Part shown: piece after piece, positions 25,337 through 33,111 of the stretch
How positions within the stretch are numbered: position 1 is the stretch's first letter
How the letters are laid out: each line of letters begins with the position of its first letter
NCBI RefSeq assembly: GCF_019656655.1
Contig: NZ_BPMV01000001.1
Span: 1,364,001 to 1,428,000 of the forward strand
DNA from: Tsukamurella sp. TY48
GTDB taxonomy: Bacteria > Actinomycetota > Actinomycetes > Mycobacteriales > Mycobacteriaceae
Reading direction: 5' to 3'
Length of the DNA stretch: 64,000 bases
The notes under the pieces: generated by a model
What the model saw: the letters and a program-made list of their open reading frames with translations, nothing else
The model's database searches: none
Told to the model about the DNA's origin: nothing
Program-made: the position numbers and the translations under genes

Positions 25337-27190
25337 GTGACCGACACCGATGAGCACGCCGACCACGACCACGCCGGAGGCGTCCACACCCACTCGCTGA
25401 GCAGTATCTCGCTCGGCAAGTGGGCGTCCCGCGTGGTCGTCGGGCTGCTCGCGGTGATCGGTGTGGCGGTGGCGATCGGCGTGATCGTGCTGTGGCCGTC
25501 GCAGCTGCGGGTGAGCGTGCCGAACGCCCCGGAATCGCCCACGCTGTACAAGGGCACCGTCGGCGAGCAGGTCCTGGGCGACTGCGATTTCACACCCCGC
25601 GGCAACGGCCAGGTGAGCGATGTCGAACCGCATCCGGTGTCCAATCCCAACGGCGGCTGCCTGAACAGCTCGGTGAAGATCTCGAGCGGCCCCGATACCG
25701 ATAAGTGGACGCAGTTCTCGATCGGGACGATGCGGGTGAGCACCAGCGCGCTGCCCGGCCAGGGCACCCCGTCGGGCAACGGCGGCATCGACACCTCGCG
25801 TCCCGCGACCCCGGGCACCGGCCAGCCCGATCTCACGCCCGGAACGAAGATCATGATCGCCCAGAACGGCGGCGGGATGGCGGGGGCTCCGGCGAACTAC
25901 TCCTTCTACGACTACTCGCGCGGTGTCTCGCTGTGGGTGTGGGGACTGATCTTCGCCGTCGTGATCGTGGCGGTGGCACACTGGCGCGGCTTCCGGGCCC
26001 TGGTGGGGCTCGCACTGTCCGGCGTGGTGATCGTGCTGTTCGCGCTGCCCTCGATCCTCGACGGTCACTCGGCGGTGTGGGTGGCGCTGGTGGCCTCGTC
26101 GGTGATCCTCTACCTGGTCCTGTACTTGGCGCACGGTGTCTCGTTGCGCACATCCGCGGCACTGTTGGGAACGCTGTGCGCGCTCGCGGTGTGTGCGGCG
26201 CTGGCCTGGGCGGCCACGGTGACCACCCGCGTCACGGGCCTGAGCAGCGACGATGCCACCAACCTTCAGGCGCACGCCTCGCAGCTGTCGATCTCGGGTG
26301 TGCTGCTCGCCGGCTTCGTGATCGGCGCGCTCGGTGTGCTCAACGATGTGACGATCACGCAGTCATCAGCCACCTTCGAGCTGGCCAAGCTGTCGCCGAA
26401 GGCGTCGCGGCGCCGCACCTTCCTGTCGTCCATGCGGGTGGGCCGCGATCACATCGCCTCCACGGTGTACACGCTGGTCTTCGCGTACGTCGGCTCGGCA
26501 CTGCCGCTGCTGTTGCTATTCTCGATCGCCGGCCGCCCGCTGGGGCAGGTGCTCACCTCGGACTCGGTGTCGGTGGAACTGGTGCGGTCCTTCGTCGGCG
26601 GTATCGGGCTGGCGCTGTCGGTGCCGCTGACCACCGCGATCGCGACGCTGCTGGCGAAGCCCACGCGGGCGGCGGTCAGTCCCGAGGCGGCGGAGCGGTA
26701 CACGCACATCCATCCCGAGGCCGATCCGTCCGAGATCAAGGTCCGGCAGCGGCGCGCGGCGGCAGCGGAGTCGTCGGTGCAGTCCTCGGCGGTTGCGGAG
26801 CGCGAGTCCGGCGCCGTCGCGACCGCGACGCGTCCGGAGGCACCATCGCAACCGCCGGCCCCGTCCGTGTCCGCCCCGTCCGTGTCCGCCCCGCCCGCGC
26901 CGCGCCCTCCGGTTCGTGAGGCACCGTCGGCAGCGGCGGAGAAGCCGGTGACCGGCCGGATGCCGGTGCAGCGCCCCCGTCCGGCCCGCGCCGCAGCGAC
27001 CGTCGGAGCCGATTCCCGCGCCCCCCGCGCCCGCAGCCGCGTCCCCCGGCCGCGCCGCCGGTCCCGCCCACGCAGCCGCCGTCCGAGCCCGAGCCGCGCC
27101 GGCGCGGCCGGCATGCGGCCCCGGACTGACCGTCAGTCCTGCGGGAAGTTCAGGTACGCCTTCGACGGGGTGGGGCCGCGCTGGCCCTGA
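25337..27190 (+). CDS. YibE/F family membrane protein, probable frameshift near 3' end
   Basis: YibE/F-like protein of 617 codons as read, start GTG 25337. A His/Asp-rich N-terminus ([14 protein letters not shown]) precedes a first helix ([21 protein letters not shown]), a large extracytoplasmic region and six or more helices. [20 protein letters not shown] is the family hallmark. The tail is Ala/Pro/Ser-rich. After the run of six C at 27021-27026 the frame switches from Pro-rich to an Arg/Ser-rich jumble that overlaps dcd by 58 bases. Adding one C there would give a tail ending in [10 protein letters not shown] with a TGA at 27127-27129, just before dcd. The last about 57 codons shown are therefore doubtful. 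Confidence 0.8.
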   Translation: MTDTDEHADHDHAGGVHTHSLSSISLGKWASRVVVGLLAVIGVAVAIGVIVLWPSQLRVSVPNAPESPTLYKGTVGEQVLGDCDFTPRGNGQVSDVEPHPVSNPNGGCLNSSVKISSGPDTDKWTQFSIGTMRVSTSALPGQGTPSGNGGIDTSRPATPGTGQPDLTPGTKIMIAQNGGGMAGAPANYSFYDYSRGVSLWVWGLIFAVVIVAVAHWRGFRALVGLALSGVVIVLFALPSILDGHSAVWVALVASSVILYLVLYLAHGVSLRTSAALLGTLCALAVCAALAWAATVTTRVTGLSSDDATNLQAHASQLSISGVLLAGFVIGALGVLNDVTITQSSATFELAKLSPKASRRRTFLSSMRVGRDHIASTVYTLVFAYVGSALPLLLLFSIAGRPLGQVLTSDSVSVELVRSFVGGIGLALSVPLTTAIATLLAKPTRAAVSPEAAERYTHIHPEADPSEIKVRQRRAAAAESSVQSSAVAERESGAVATATRPEAPSQPPAPSVSAPSVSAPPAPRPPVREAPSAAAEKPVTGRMPVQRPRPARAAATVGADSRAPRARSRVPRPRRRSRPRSRRPSPSRAGAAGMRPRTDRQSCGKFRYAFDGVGPRWP

Positions 27191-27702
27191 TACTTCGAGC
27201 CCGTCGCCGCGCTGCCGTAGGGGTTCTCGGCGGGGCTCGACAGCCGGAACAGGCACAGCTGGCCGATCTTCATGCCCGGCCACAGCGTGATCGGCAGGTT
27301 CGCGACGTTGGACAGTTCCAGCGTGATGTGGCCGGAGAAGCCGGGGTCGATGAAGCCCGCGGTCGAATGCGTGAGCAGGCCGAGGCGGCCGAGGGAGGAC
27401 TTGCCCTCCAGGCGGCCGGCCAGATCGTCGGGCAGGCTGCACACCTCGAGGGTGGAGCCGAGCACGAACTCGCCGGGGTGCAGCACGAAGGGCTCGCCCG
27501 GATCGGGTTCGACGAGGCTGGTGAGCTCGTCCTGCCGCTTCGCGGGGTCGATGTGGGTGTAGCGGGTGTTGTTGAACACCCGGAACAGCCCGTCCAGGCG
27601 CACGTCCACGCTGGACGGTTGCACCAGCTGCGGGTCGAAGGGCTCGATGCCGAGGCGGCCGGAGTCCAGCTGGGCACGGATGTCACGGTCGGAGAGCAGC
27701 AC
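27133..27702 (-). CDS. dcd: dCTP deaminase
   Basis: 189-residue dCTP deaminase that converts dCTP to dUTP; in mycobacteria the orthologue (Rv0321) also hydrolyses dUTP to dUMP. It begins [19 protein letters not shown] and has [11 protein letters not shown], the substrate-binding [17 protein letters not shown] block and [19 protein letters not shown] with the catalytic Glu region. It ends in YLNFPQD. Length and motifs match actinobacterial Dcd throughout. It is divergent from the permease gene and convergent with the YibE/F gene, whose apparent overlap is probably an artefact of a frameshift there. Confidence 0.96.
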   Translation of the reverse strand: MLLSDRDIRAQLDSGRLGIEPFDPQLVQPSSVDVRLDGLFRVFNNTRYTHIDPAKRQDELTSLVEPDPGEPFVLHPGEFVLGSTLEVCSLPDDLAGRLEGKSSLGRLGLLTHSTAGFIDPGFSGHITLELSNVANLPITLWPGMKIGQLCLFRLSSPAENPYGSAATGSKYQGQRGPTPSKAYLNFPQD

Positions 27703-27813
27703 GGGTTCAGCCTAGGGCAGAGCCGTGCGCGACGGGGCGCGCGGCCCGACCTGGCGCTTCGGGCCGGTGCGGAGTTTCTCGAACTGGCGAACCGTGGTGG
27801 ATACTGCTGATTC

Positions 27814-29187
27814 GTGACTGACGCACCCCTCCGTCGCGGACTGACCGCCCGGCACATCCGATTCATCGCGCTGGGCTCCGCCATCGGCACCGGCCTGTTC
27901 TACGGTTCGGCGAAGGCGATCCAGGCGGCCGGACCTTCCGTGCTGCTGGCGTACGTGATCGGCGGCCTGGTGATCTACCTGGTGCTACGCGCGCTCGGCG
28001 AGATGGCGGTGCGCAACCCGCAGGGCTCGTTCGGCGACTACGCCTCGTCGAGCCTGGGACCGCGGGCCGGATTCATGACGGGCTGGATGTACGTCTTCGA
28101 GATGGTCTTCGTGTGCATCGCCGATGTGACCGCCTTCGGCACCTACATGGGGCTGTGGTTCCCGCACGTCCCGAAGTGGATCTGGGTGCTGGCCGTGATT
28201 CTGTTCATCGGCGCGCTGAACATGATGCGGGTCAAGGTCTTCGGCGAGGTCGAGTTCTGGCTGACGATGGTGAAGATCACCGCGATCGTGGCCATGATCG
28301 CGGGCGGCATCGCAGTGCTGATCTTCGGTTTCGGCATGCACGACACCAGCCAGGGCGTGAGCAATCTGTGGGCGGGCGGTGGCTTCTTCGCCACCGGATT
28401 CCTGGGCTTCCTGTCCTGTTTCGTGCTGGTGGTGTTCGCCTTCGGCGGGTCGGAGATCATCGGGCTCACCGCGGCCGAGGCCGAGGATCCCGAGCGCACG
28501 ATCCCGAAGGCGATCAACACGGTGCCGGTGCGGATCGGCCTGTTCTACGTGCTGGCGCTGGCCGTGATCATGGCGGTGATCCCGTGGAATCAGATCAGCA
28601 GCGAATCGAGCCCGTTCGTGCAGATCTTCCAGGCGCTCGGCGTGGAGCCCGCTGCACACGTGCTCAACGTCGTGGTGATCACCGCCGCGATCTCGGCCAT
28701 CAACAGCGATATCTACGGCGCCGGCCGGATGATGTTCGGCATGGCCCAGCGCGGCCAGGCGCCGAAGATCATGCAGAAGATCTCCCGCAACGGCGTGCCG
28801 TGGATGACGGTGGTGATCATGGCCGCGGCGCTGCTGGTGGGTGTGGTGCTCAACGCCGCGATCCCCGAGAACGTCTTCGTGGTGATCGCCTCGATCGCCA
28901 CCTTCGCCACGGTCTTCGTGTGGCTGATGATCCTGTTCTCCCAGTACCGCCAGCGCACGGGCATGCCCGCCGATGAGCAGGCGGCGCTGAAGTTCCCGGT
29001 GCCGCTGTGGCCCTACGGCCAGCTGGTCGCGATCGGTTTCCTGCTGTTCGTGACGGTGCTCATGGCCTTCCAGTCGGACACCCGGATCGCGCTGATCGTG
29101 GGGTTCGTGTGGCTCGCTTTCCTCGCCGCGGCGTACGCCGTGTGGGTGGCACCGAAGGCCGCGCTGCGGTCCGGTTCGGAGCGTTAG
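27814..29187 (+). CDS. Amino acid permease (APC superfamily, AAT/GabP-type)
   Basis: 457-residue cytoplasmic-membrane amino acid:proton symporter with about 12 transmembrane helices. It starts with [25 protein letters not shown], the conserved first helix of the amino acid transporter family. [26 protein letters not shown] is the family signature loop after helix six, and [22 protein letters not shown] the helix-eight motif. GTG 27814 is the start. A second, different member of the family is encoded at 52-53.6 kb. The substrate is not deducible. The tRNA-Gly gene follows 73 bases downstream. Confidence 0.88.
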   Translation: MTDAPLRRGLTARHIRFIALGSAIGTGLFYGSAKAIQAAGPSVLLAYVIGGLVIYLVLRALGEMAVRNPQGSFGDYASSSLGPRAGFMTGWMYVFEMVFVCIADVTAFGTYMGLWFPHVPKWIWVLAVILFIGALNMMRVKVFGEVEFWLTMVKITAIVAMIAGGIAVLIFGFGMHDTSQGVSNLWAGGGFFATGFLGFLSCFVLVVFAFGGSEIIGLTAAEAEDPERTIPKAINTVPVRIGLFYVLALAVIMAVIPWNQISSESSPFVQIFQALGVEPAAHVLNVVVITAAISAINSDIYGAGRMMFGMAQRGQAPKIMQKISRNGVPWMTVVIMAAALLVGVVLNAAIPENVFVVIASIATFATVFVWLMILFSQYRQRTGMPADEQAALKFPVPLWPYGQLVAIGFLLFVTVLMAFQSDTRIALIVGFVWLAFLAAAYAVWVAPKAALRSGSER

Positions 29188-29260
29188 GCACGCCCCGCGC
29201 CCGACGGTGCGCGTGCTAGTCTGGCCCGTACGTACGACATCGCAGCGCGATGCCGTCGCC

Positions 29261-29334
29261 GCCGATGTAGTTCAATGGCAGAACTCCTGCTTCCCAAGCA
29301 GGTAGCGCGGGTTCGATTCCCGTCATCGGCTCCA
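29261..29334 (+). tRNA. tRNA-Gly (anticodon CCC)
   Basis: Complete cloverleaf: acceptor stem GCCGATG pairs with CATCGGC, D-arm GTTC...GAAC, anticodon stem CCTGC/GCAGG with loop TTCCCAA (anticodon CCC at 29293-29295), T-arm GCGGG/CCCGT with the TTCGATT loop, discriminator T, and an encoded CCA at 29332-29334. The 3' 46 bases are duplicated at 31194-31239, making this tRNA gene an integration site. Confidence 0.97.
29289..29334 (+). repeat. attL: 46-bp direct repeat in the tRNA-Gly 3' half
   Basis: The 46 bases from the anticodon stem to the CCA end are identical, without mismatch, to 31194-31239. Sequence identity breaks off at both ends (C versus G after the CCA). An exact duplication of a tRNA 3' end in the same orientation is the classic product of tyrosine-integrase recombination. 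Confidence 0.9.
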
Positions 29335-29811
29335 CGAATGACCTGCACGAATGCGGGTCTGCAAACCCAGTACGAGTACCTTGTACAAGTTGTACTGGGA
29401 GTAACTGTACGCCGTCTTGCCTGCGGGGATTTTCTTAACATCGAACGCTGTTGCCGTCTTCGCTTGGATTTCGTTCGCGACTTACTGGCCTGTGCTGGCT
29501 GTCGCCTCCGCGGAGACAGAGGCGTTTATCGCTTCCTTCGGAAAACCAACTTCGGCACCAATCTCGTTCGTCTGTTCCCAGGTTCGCGTCGTGGTCAGCG
29601 TGACTGTGTCTTCGAGATTGCACTCGGACGACCCACTGCTACATACCGCAATCGGTGCTTCTGCAGTTCGCGACCCCTGATAGCTTACCTCTTGGAGGGA
29701 ATAGTCGTAGTCAGGCCAGCAAGGCTTACCGCCAGAGAGGCGGTTGCCGTAAGAATAGTGCGTGCCCGCTGGGCATGAGTACCACGCTGTAGAGCAGTGA
29801 TCGAGATCAGG
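29323..29811 (-). pseudogene. Broken gene for a Cys-rich, probably secreted protein
   Basis: One minus-strand frame reads as genuine protein: SCPAGTHYSYGN, GGKPCWPDYDY, then a Thr/Val-rich beta-type stretch (ECNLEDTVTLTTTRTWEQTN). It is interrupted by TAA at 29482-29484 and then continues in the same frame with VANEIQAKTATAFDVKKIPA and KTAYSYSQYNLYKV, to a TGA inside the tRNA. No start codon exists after the preceding in-frame stop at 29812-29814, so the 5' end is missing too. Paired Cys residues and Thr/Ser/Tyr-rich strands resemble secreted beta-pore-forming or adhesin-like proteins, but no family can be named. The frame spans the attL boundary, so the last codons are chimeric. Confidence 0.6.
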
Positions 29812-29838
29812 TCAGCTGAAGATTTCTCTGAGTACTTT

Positions 29839-30726
29839 TCACTGCTCATCTAACCTGGCGGTCAGTATCTCCTCGGCTTCTAGTGATTTGATGCGGGTGA
29901 GTTCGGCTTCAATATCGGGGAGGGTGGAGTAGCCGAGGGTGTGGATGACGGCGTAGTAGGTGTCGGTGGGTGCGGTGTCGGTGACGGAGATGATCGCGTA
30001 GTTCGGGTCGGGGCTGCCGGTGCGGGTGGCGGTCACCTCGGGGATGTCGGCGAGGGTCGCGAGCTGTTCGTCGGTGCACGGTACATACAGCCACCGCCCC
30101 ACAGTAAACAGCGGCGGTCCGGGGATTGTCAGCGTCGGTGACAACAAAGCCGCCTGCGCCATCGCAACCGCTATCTTCAGTCTGTTCCAGGTGCGGTAGG
30201 CCTGATCCTCTTCTTGCACAGCTGCTTGGTGGAGAGTGTAGAGCTCGATGTACTCTCTGTCGGTGTGCCATTCCTGGAGGGCGTAGCCGAAAACCCGGGC
30301 ATGCAGATTGACTTCCTCCTCAGCAGTCAATCCCAGCACTGCCGAATCGAGCTCACCCCAAGCGGTCGATACTGTGGCTACCCCCAAGATTTCGGGGATA
30401 TGGAAGTCGATCCGTCCGGCTTCGGTGCCGCCGATGAAGATATCGAAGGTGGCAGTGCGCTGATTGGGGCCGCGATTGTCGCCGAGACGGTCGGTGGCGA
30501 CGATCGCGGTTTCATCGAGCCAGGTAAGGAAACCATCACTGTCACCGTCGGTGGTGCGCATCGACCAGCCGGTCGGACTGAGCACCTCTGCTACCACGAC
30601 ATCGTCACCCCGCGCGAGATTCACAGCAACAAGCTCACGCAACAACCCGGCCCACCGGCGAATCTCCGTCGGCACGTTCATCTCCAACGATGATGTCGTC
30701 GACGGAATCCGAAACTTCCACTTCAT
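29839..30726 (-). CDS. Island gene of unknown function
   Basis: 295 residues from ATG 30726 (MKWKFRIPSTT); an upstream in-frame ATG at 30810 would overlap the divergent gene. I do not recognise it. The sequence looks like a real soluble alpha/beta protein, with TWLDETAIVATDRLGDN, a beta-rich centre (TFDIFIGGTEAGRIDFHIPE), then a long helical region (LHARVFGYALQEWHTDREYIELYTLHQAAVQEEDQAYRTW, quoted in part to place it). A C-terminal helix (EAELTRIKSLEAEEILTARL) closes it. There is no signal peptide or membrane segment, and few Cys. It occupies half of a tRNA-bounded island and is divergent from a HicA-like ORF, so it may be a cargo gene with a defence or regulatory role. That is conjecture. 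Confidence 0.65.
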   Translation of the reverse strand: MKWKFRIPSTTSSLEMNVPTEIRRWAGLLRELVAVNLARGDDVVVAEVLSPTGWSMRTTDGDSDGFLTWLDETAIVATDRLGDNRGPNQRTATFDIFIGGTEAGRIDFHIPEILGVATVSTAWGELDSAVLGLTAEEEVNLHARVFGYALQEWHTDREYIELYTLHQAAVQEEDQAYRTWNRLKIAVAMAQAALLSPTLTIPGPPLFTVGRWLYVPCTDEQLATLADIPEVTATRTGSPDPNYAIISVTDTAPTDTYYAVIHTLGYSTLPDIEAELTRIKSLEAEEILTARLDEQ

Positions 30727-30830
30727 CGAATCAGTCACAATCTCATTGTCCGTCGGACGTCGCTCCGGCTTCCGTCTCCCCCACCGCGCCGCCCACCCGT
30801 TCTCCGCCACCGCCGCCGCACCCTGCGCGG

Positions 30831-31040
30831 ATGGGATCCGATTACGCGCACCAACTCCGTGCTTTCATCTCGCTCGCCGAAGCCCAAGGCTGGCAAGTCA
30901 CCCGCACCAGCAGCGGGCACATCCGCTTCACCCCGCCCGACCCCGCCGCGCAGATTGTCATCGCGCCCGGCACCACCAGCGCCGGGCAAGCCGTGCAGAA
31001 CCTGCGCGGGGGCCTGCGCCGCGCGGGACTGGTCCTGTAG
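30831..31040 (+). CDS. HicA-like toxin-fold protein
   Basis: 69 residues from ATG 30831. The fold signature of HicA/YcfA mRNA-interferase-like proteins is visible: a helix (HQLRAFISLAEAQGW) followed by the strand-turn QVTRTSSGHIRFTPP, where the His sits at the catalytic position of HicA, then IVIAPGT and a final helix (GQAVQNLRGGLRRAGL). An in-frame ATG at 30690 would add a Ser/Pro-rich stretch with no domain character and would overlap the divergent gene, so I prefer the shorter form, which matches the family's length. No HicB antitoxin follows. Proteins of this type are common cargo on phages and islands of actinobacteria. Confidence 0.65.
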   Translation: MGSDYAHQLRAFISLAEAQGWQVTRTSSGHIRFTPPDPAAQIVIAPGTTSAGQAVQNLRGGLRRAGLVL

Positions 31041-31065
31041 CCATACTCCGCTTCAGATGCGGGGT

Positions 31066-31145
31066 ATCTGACCTGCGGCTTCCCGGAACTCGCTCCGGGA
31101 CTATGCTGGATTATCCAGCACTGGATTATCCCGTATCCGCAGGTC
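31066..31145. other. Nested stem-loop structure next to attR
   Basis: An outer perfect stem, CTGACCTGCGG (31066-31076) with CCGCAGGTCAG (31135-31145), encloses two further hairpins, CCCGGA/TCCGGG (31080-31097) and CTGGAT/ATCCAG (31104-31116). Such a three-stem structure could be a terminator, a small structured RNA or a site for recombination or replication of the element. It lies between the HicA-like gene and attR. Confidence 0.6.
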
Positions 31146-31193
31146 AGTCGACTGCGTTGAACCGGGGCAGACTCGTCCGGACTAAACAGGTGC

Positions 31194-31239
31194 GCTTCCC
31201 AAGCAGGTAGCGCGGGTTCGATTCCCGTCATCGGCTCCA
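31194..31239 (+). repeat. attR: second copy of the 46-bp tRNA-Gly repeat
   Basis: Identical to 29289-29334 over all 46 bases, including the encoded CCA, but lacking the tRNA 5' half, so it is not a functional tRNA. It ends two bases before the stop codon of the amidohydrolase gene, which marks the right edge of the island. Confidence 0.9.
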
Positions 31240-31241
31240 GG

Positions 31242-32003
31242 TCATCGCGGTTCACTGATTCGGTAGAACCGCTCGGCGTTGGTGCGGAGCACCGCGTCCG
31301 CGTCGTCTCCCACCTCTTCGATCAGCAGATCGATGTCCGCATCCTCGAACGGCCGTCGGGCGCGGGTCGACGGCAGATCCGAGCCGAACATCAGCGCGGT
31401 GGGGTCGATGTCCATGATCCGCCGGACGGCCTCCCGCACGTCGAGCTCAACCCGGCCGAAGCCGGTTGCCTTCACGCGGACCCCGCGTTCGACCAGTTCC
31501 AGCAGCACCGGCAGCCCGGCGTCCGTCAGCCCGAGGTGATCGACGCTCACAGCGGGGAGACCGCTGATGACGTCCACCAGCTCGGCGAGATCGGCGGCAT
31601 CGACGTACAACTCGGTGTGCCATCCCGCCACTTCATGGACCCTCCGCGCAAAGGTCTCGAGATTCCCGATGGACTCCGACCCGCCGCGTCGTACGTTGAA
31701 CCGCACGGCGCGCACGCCGGCTCGATCGAGGTCCGTGATCTCCGCGTCGGTCACCGAGGCGGGCAGTTGGGTGACACCGACGAATCCGGGGCCGAGGCGC
31801 GTGAGCGCGTCCCTGAGGTAGGTCTGGTCGAACTCCTGGAAGGACCCCGAGACGACAGCGCCTCCGACCACCTTGAGCCGATCGGCGTGCACCTGATAGG
31901 CGGCGACATCGAAGTGATCGGGCAGGAAGCCGTTGTTCTCCACCACCGGAAAGGTGTGGTCGATGATGTGGAAGTGGGAGTCGAAGACGTTGTACTCAGC
32001 CAT
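31242..32003 (-). CDS. Amidohydrolase-2 family metal-dependent hydrolase
   Basis: 253-residue TIM-barrel amidohydrolase (PF04909 type, as in 2-pyrone-4,6-dicarboxylate lactonase and related carboxylic acid hydrolases or decarboxylases). The metal-binding start DSHFHIID corresponds to the HxH motif. SVDHLGLTDAG provides the later His, and LMFGSDLPSTRARRPF the conserved Asp near the C-terminus. ATG 32003 begins MAEYNVF. The gene overlaps the 3' end of the AbrB-family gene by eight bases and is last in the four-gene operon starting at 34975. Together with the PrpF-like isomerase this suggests conversion of a small di- or tricarboxylic acid. The exact reaction is unknown. Confidence 0.8.
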   Translation of the reverse strand: MAEYNVFDSHFHIIDHTFPVVENNGFLPDHFDVAAYQVHADRLKVVGGAVVSGSFQEFDQTYLRDALTRLGPGFVGVTQLPASVTDAEITDLDRAGVRAVRFNVRRGGSESIGNLETFARRVHEVAGWHTELYVDAADLAELVDVISGLPAVSVDHLGLTDAGLPVLLELVERGVRVKATGFGRVELDVREAVRRIMDIDPTALMFGSDLPSTRARRPFEDADIDLLIEEVGDDADAVLRTNAERFYRISEPR

Positions 32004-33111
32004 GTTGCAGCTTTCTCTCGGTGACCGGCCGCGATGACGACCGGGGGGTGGGTGACGCCGGAGGCGCAGCGAGCACGCGTGCGGCAATGGCCGCGGCGAG
32101 AACCATAGTCAACAGGCGGATCACCTGCAGGGTGCTCACCACCGGCCCGGATCCGGTGTCGGCTGCGGTCGCCATCACGGCGTAGATGCCTCCCGGGGAG
32201 GTCGCCAGGTACGCCTCCCCGAGCGGAATGTCCAGCCACATCGCCACACCGAAGGCGAGCGCGAAACAGGCCGCGATCATCACCGCGATGAGGGCGAGGG
32301 TGATCGGCAGCAGCCGCAGGAACAGTCGCATCGACGATCGGGTGAACGAGCCACCGGCCTGCCATCCGATGACGGCGTACGCGGCAGCCGTGATCGGGAA
32401 GGGCAGATCGAATCGGAGGCTCGGAAGGAGCAGTTCCAGGCCCACTGTGGCCACAAGGGGCGCCAGCAAGTAGGGCGCCGGCATCCGCATCCGCTCGCCG
32501 CACAGCCCTGCCAGGCCGATGACGGCGACGACGGCGATCACGCTCTGCCACGACATCGACGGCCCGGTGCTGTGCGTCGGCCCCGCGTGCAGTCCCACCG
32601 CGACCAGGACGAAAGGCAGCGTGATCGTGACGATCACCAGCCGGAGGTACTGAGAGAAGGCGACGTACCGATGGTCGACATCCAACTCGGCCGCCATCGT
32701 CGAGATGCCGCTGGCACCGCCAGCGAGCGTGGACAGCACTGCGGTCGCGCGACTGATCGTGCCCCGGCCACGCCAGAACACCACGGCGGCACAACCGAGA
32801 CAGAGCGCGAGAGTCGAGGCGCTCACCACCGCCGACACCGCGAAGTACCCTCTCGCAGTATCGAATCCCACCGCGGCTAGTGGAGCCGCAGCCATGATGC
32901 CGACGATCGACTGGGCAGGCCGGAGTACCGCACGGGCTGGCTTCAACTCCCCGCCTCCGAGGACCGCCACCAGACCGGCCGCCACCGTCGCCCCCACGAG
33001 CCACGCGCCCGGCATCGCCAGGCCGCTCAGCGCCAGAGCCAGGACGACGGTGGCGGCGACACACAGGCACCAGTGCCGATGAAGCGGATTCACGATGAAG
33101 CCCCCGCTCAT
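31996..33111 (-). CDS. AbrB-family integral membrane permease
   Basis: 371-residue membrane protein with about ten hydrophobic helices in two similar halves, matching the AbrB/'ammonia monooxygenase' (PF05145) family. The repeated family motif is seen as LSTLAGGASGISTMAAELDVD in the first half and YLATSPGGIYAVMATAADTG in the second. ATG 33111 overlaps the stop of the PrpF-like gene (ATGA). Family members are thought to be transporters. Here it could carry the acid processed by the neighbouring PrpF-like isomerase and amidohydrolase. That link rests on operon structure only. Confidence 0.8.
   Translation of the reverse strand: MSGGFIVNPLHRHWCLCVAATVVLALALSGLAMPGAWLVGATVAAGLVAVLGGGELKPARAVLRPAQSIVGIMAAAPLAAVGFDTARGYFAVSAVVSASTLALCLGCAAVVFWRGRGTISRATAVLSTLAGGASGISTMAAELDVDHRYVAFSQYLRLVIVTITLPFVLVAVGLHAGPTHSTGPSMSWQSVIAVVAVIGLAGLCGERMRMPAPYLLAPLVATVGLELLLPSLRFDLPFPITAAAYAVIGWQAGGSFTRSSMRLFLRLLPITLALIAVMIAACFALAFGVAMWLDIPLGEAYLATSPGGIYAVMATAADTGSGPVVSTLQVIRLLTMVLAAAIAARVLAAPPASPTPRSSSRPVTERKLQHG

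Larger units (their letters stand above)
29335..31239. mobile_element. Small genomic island integrated at tRNA-Gly (about 1.9 kb)
   Basis: The interval between the 46-bp repeats holds a broken secreted-protein gene, an unknown gene, a HicA-like ORF and a complex hairpin. Its left part is visibly poorer in GC than the flanks (runs such as GATTTTCTTAACATC and TACTTTTCACTG). The genes flanking both repeats are dense and GC-rich. No integrase, excisionase or replication gene is present, so it is either a remnant of a larger element or a satellite that relies on an integrase supplied in trans. Confidence 0.8.

Noticed and set aside
29417-29680. Plus-strand frame of about 87 codons in the island
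   Set aside because: It is antisense to the clearly protein-like but broken minus-strand gene, and lacks a ribosome site.
31194-31239. Second tRNA gene
   Set aside because: Only the 3' 46 bases are present; the acceptor 5' strand, D-arm and half of the anticodon stem are missing, so it is an att copy.
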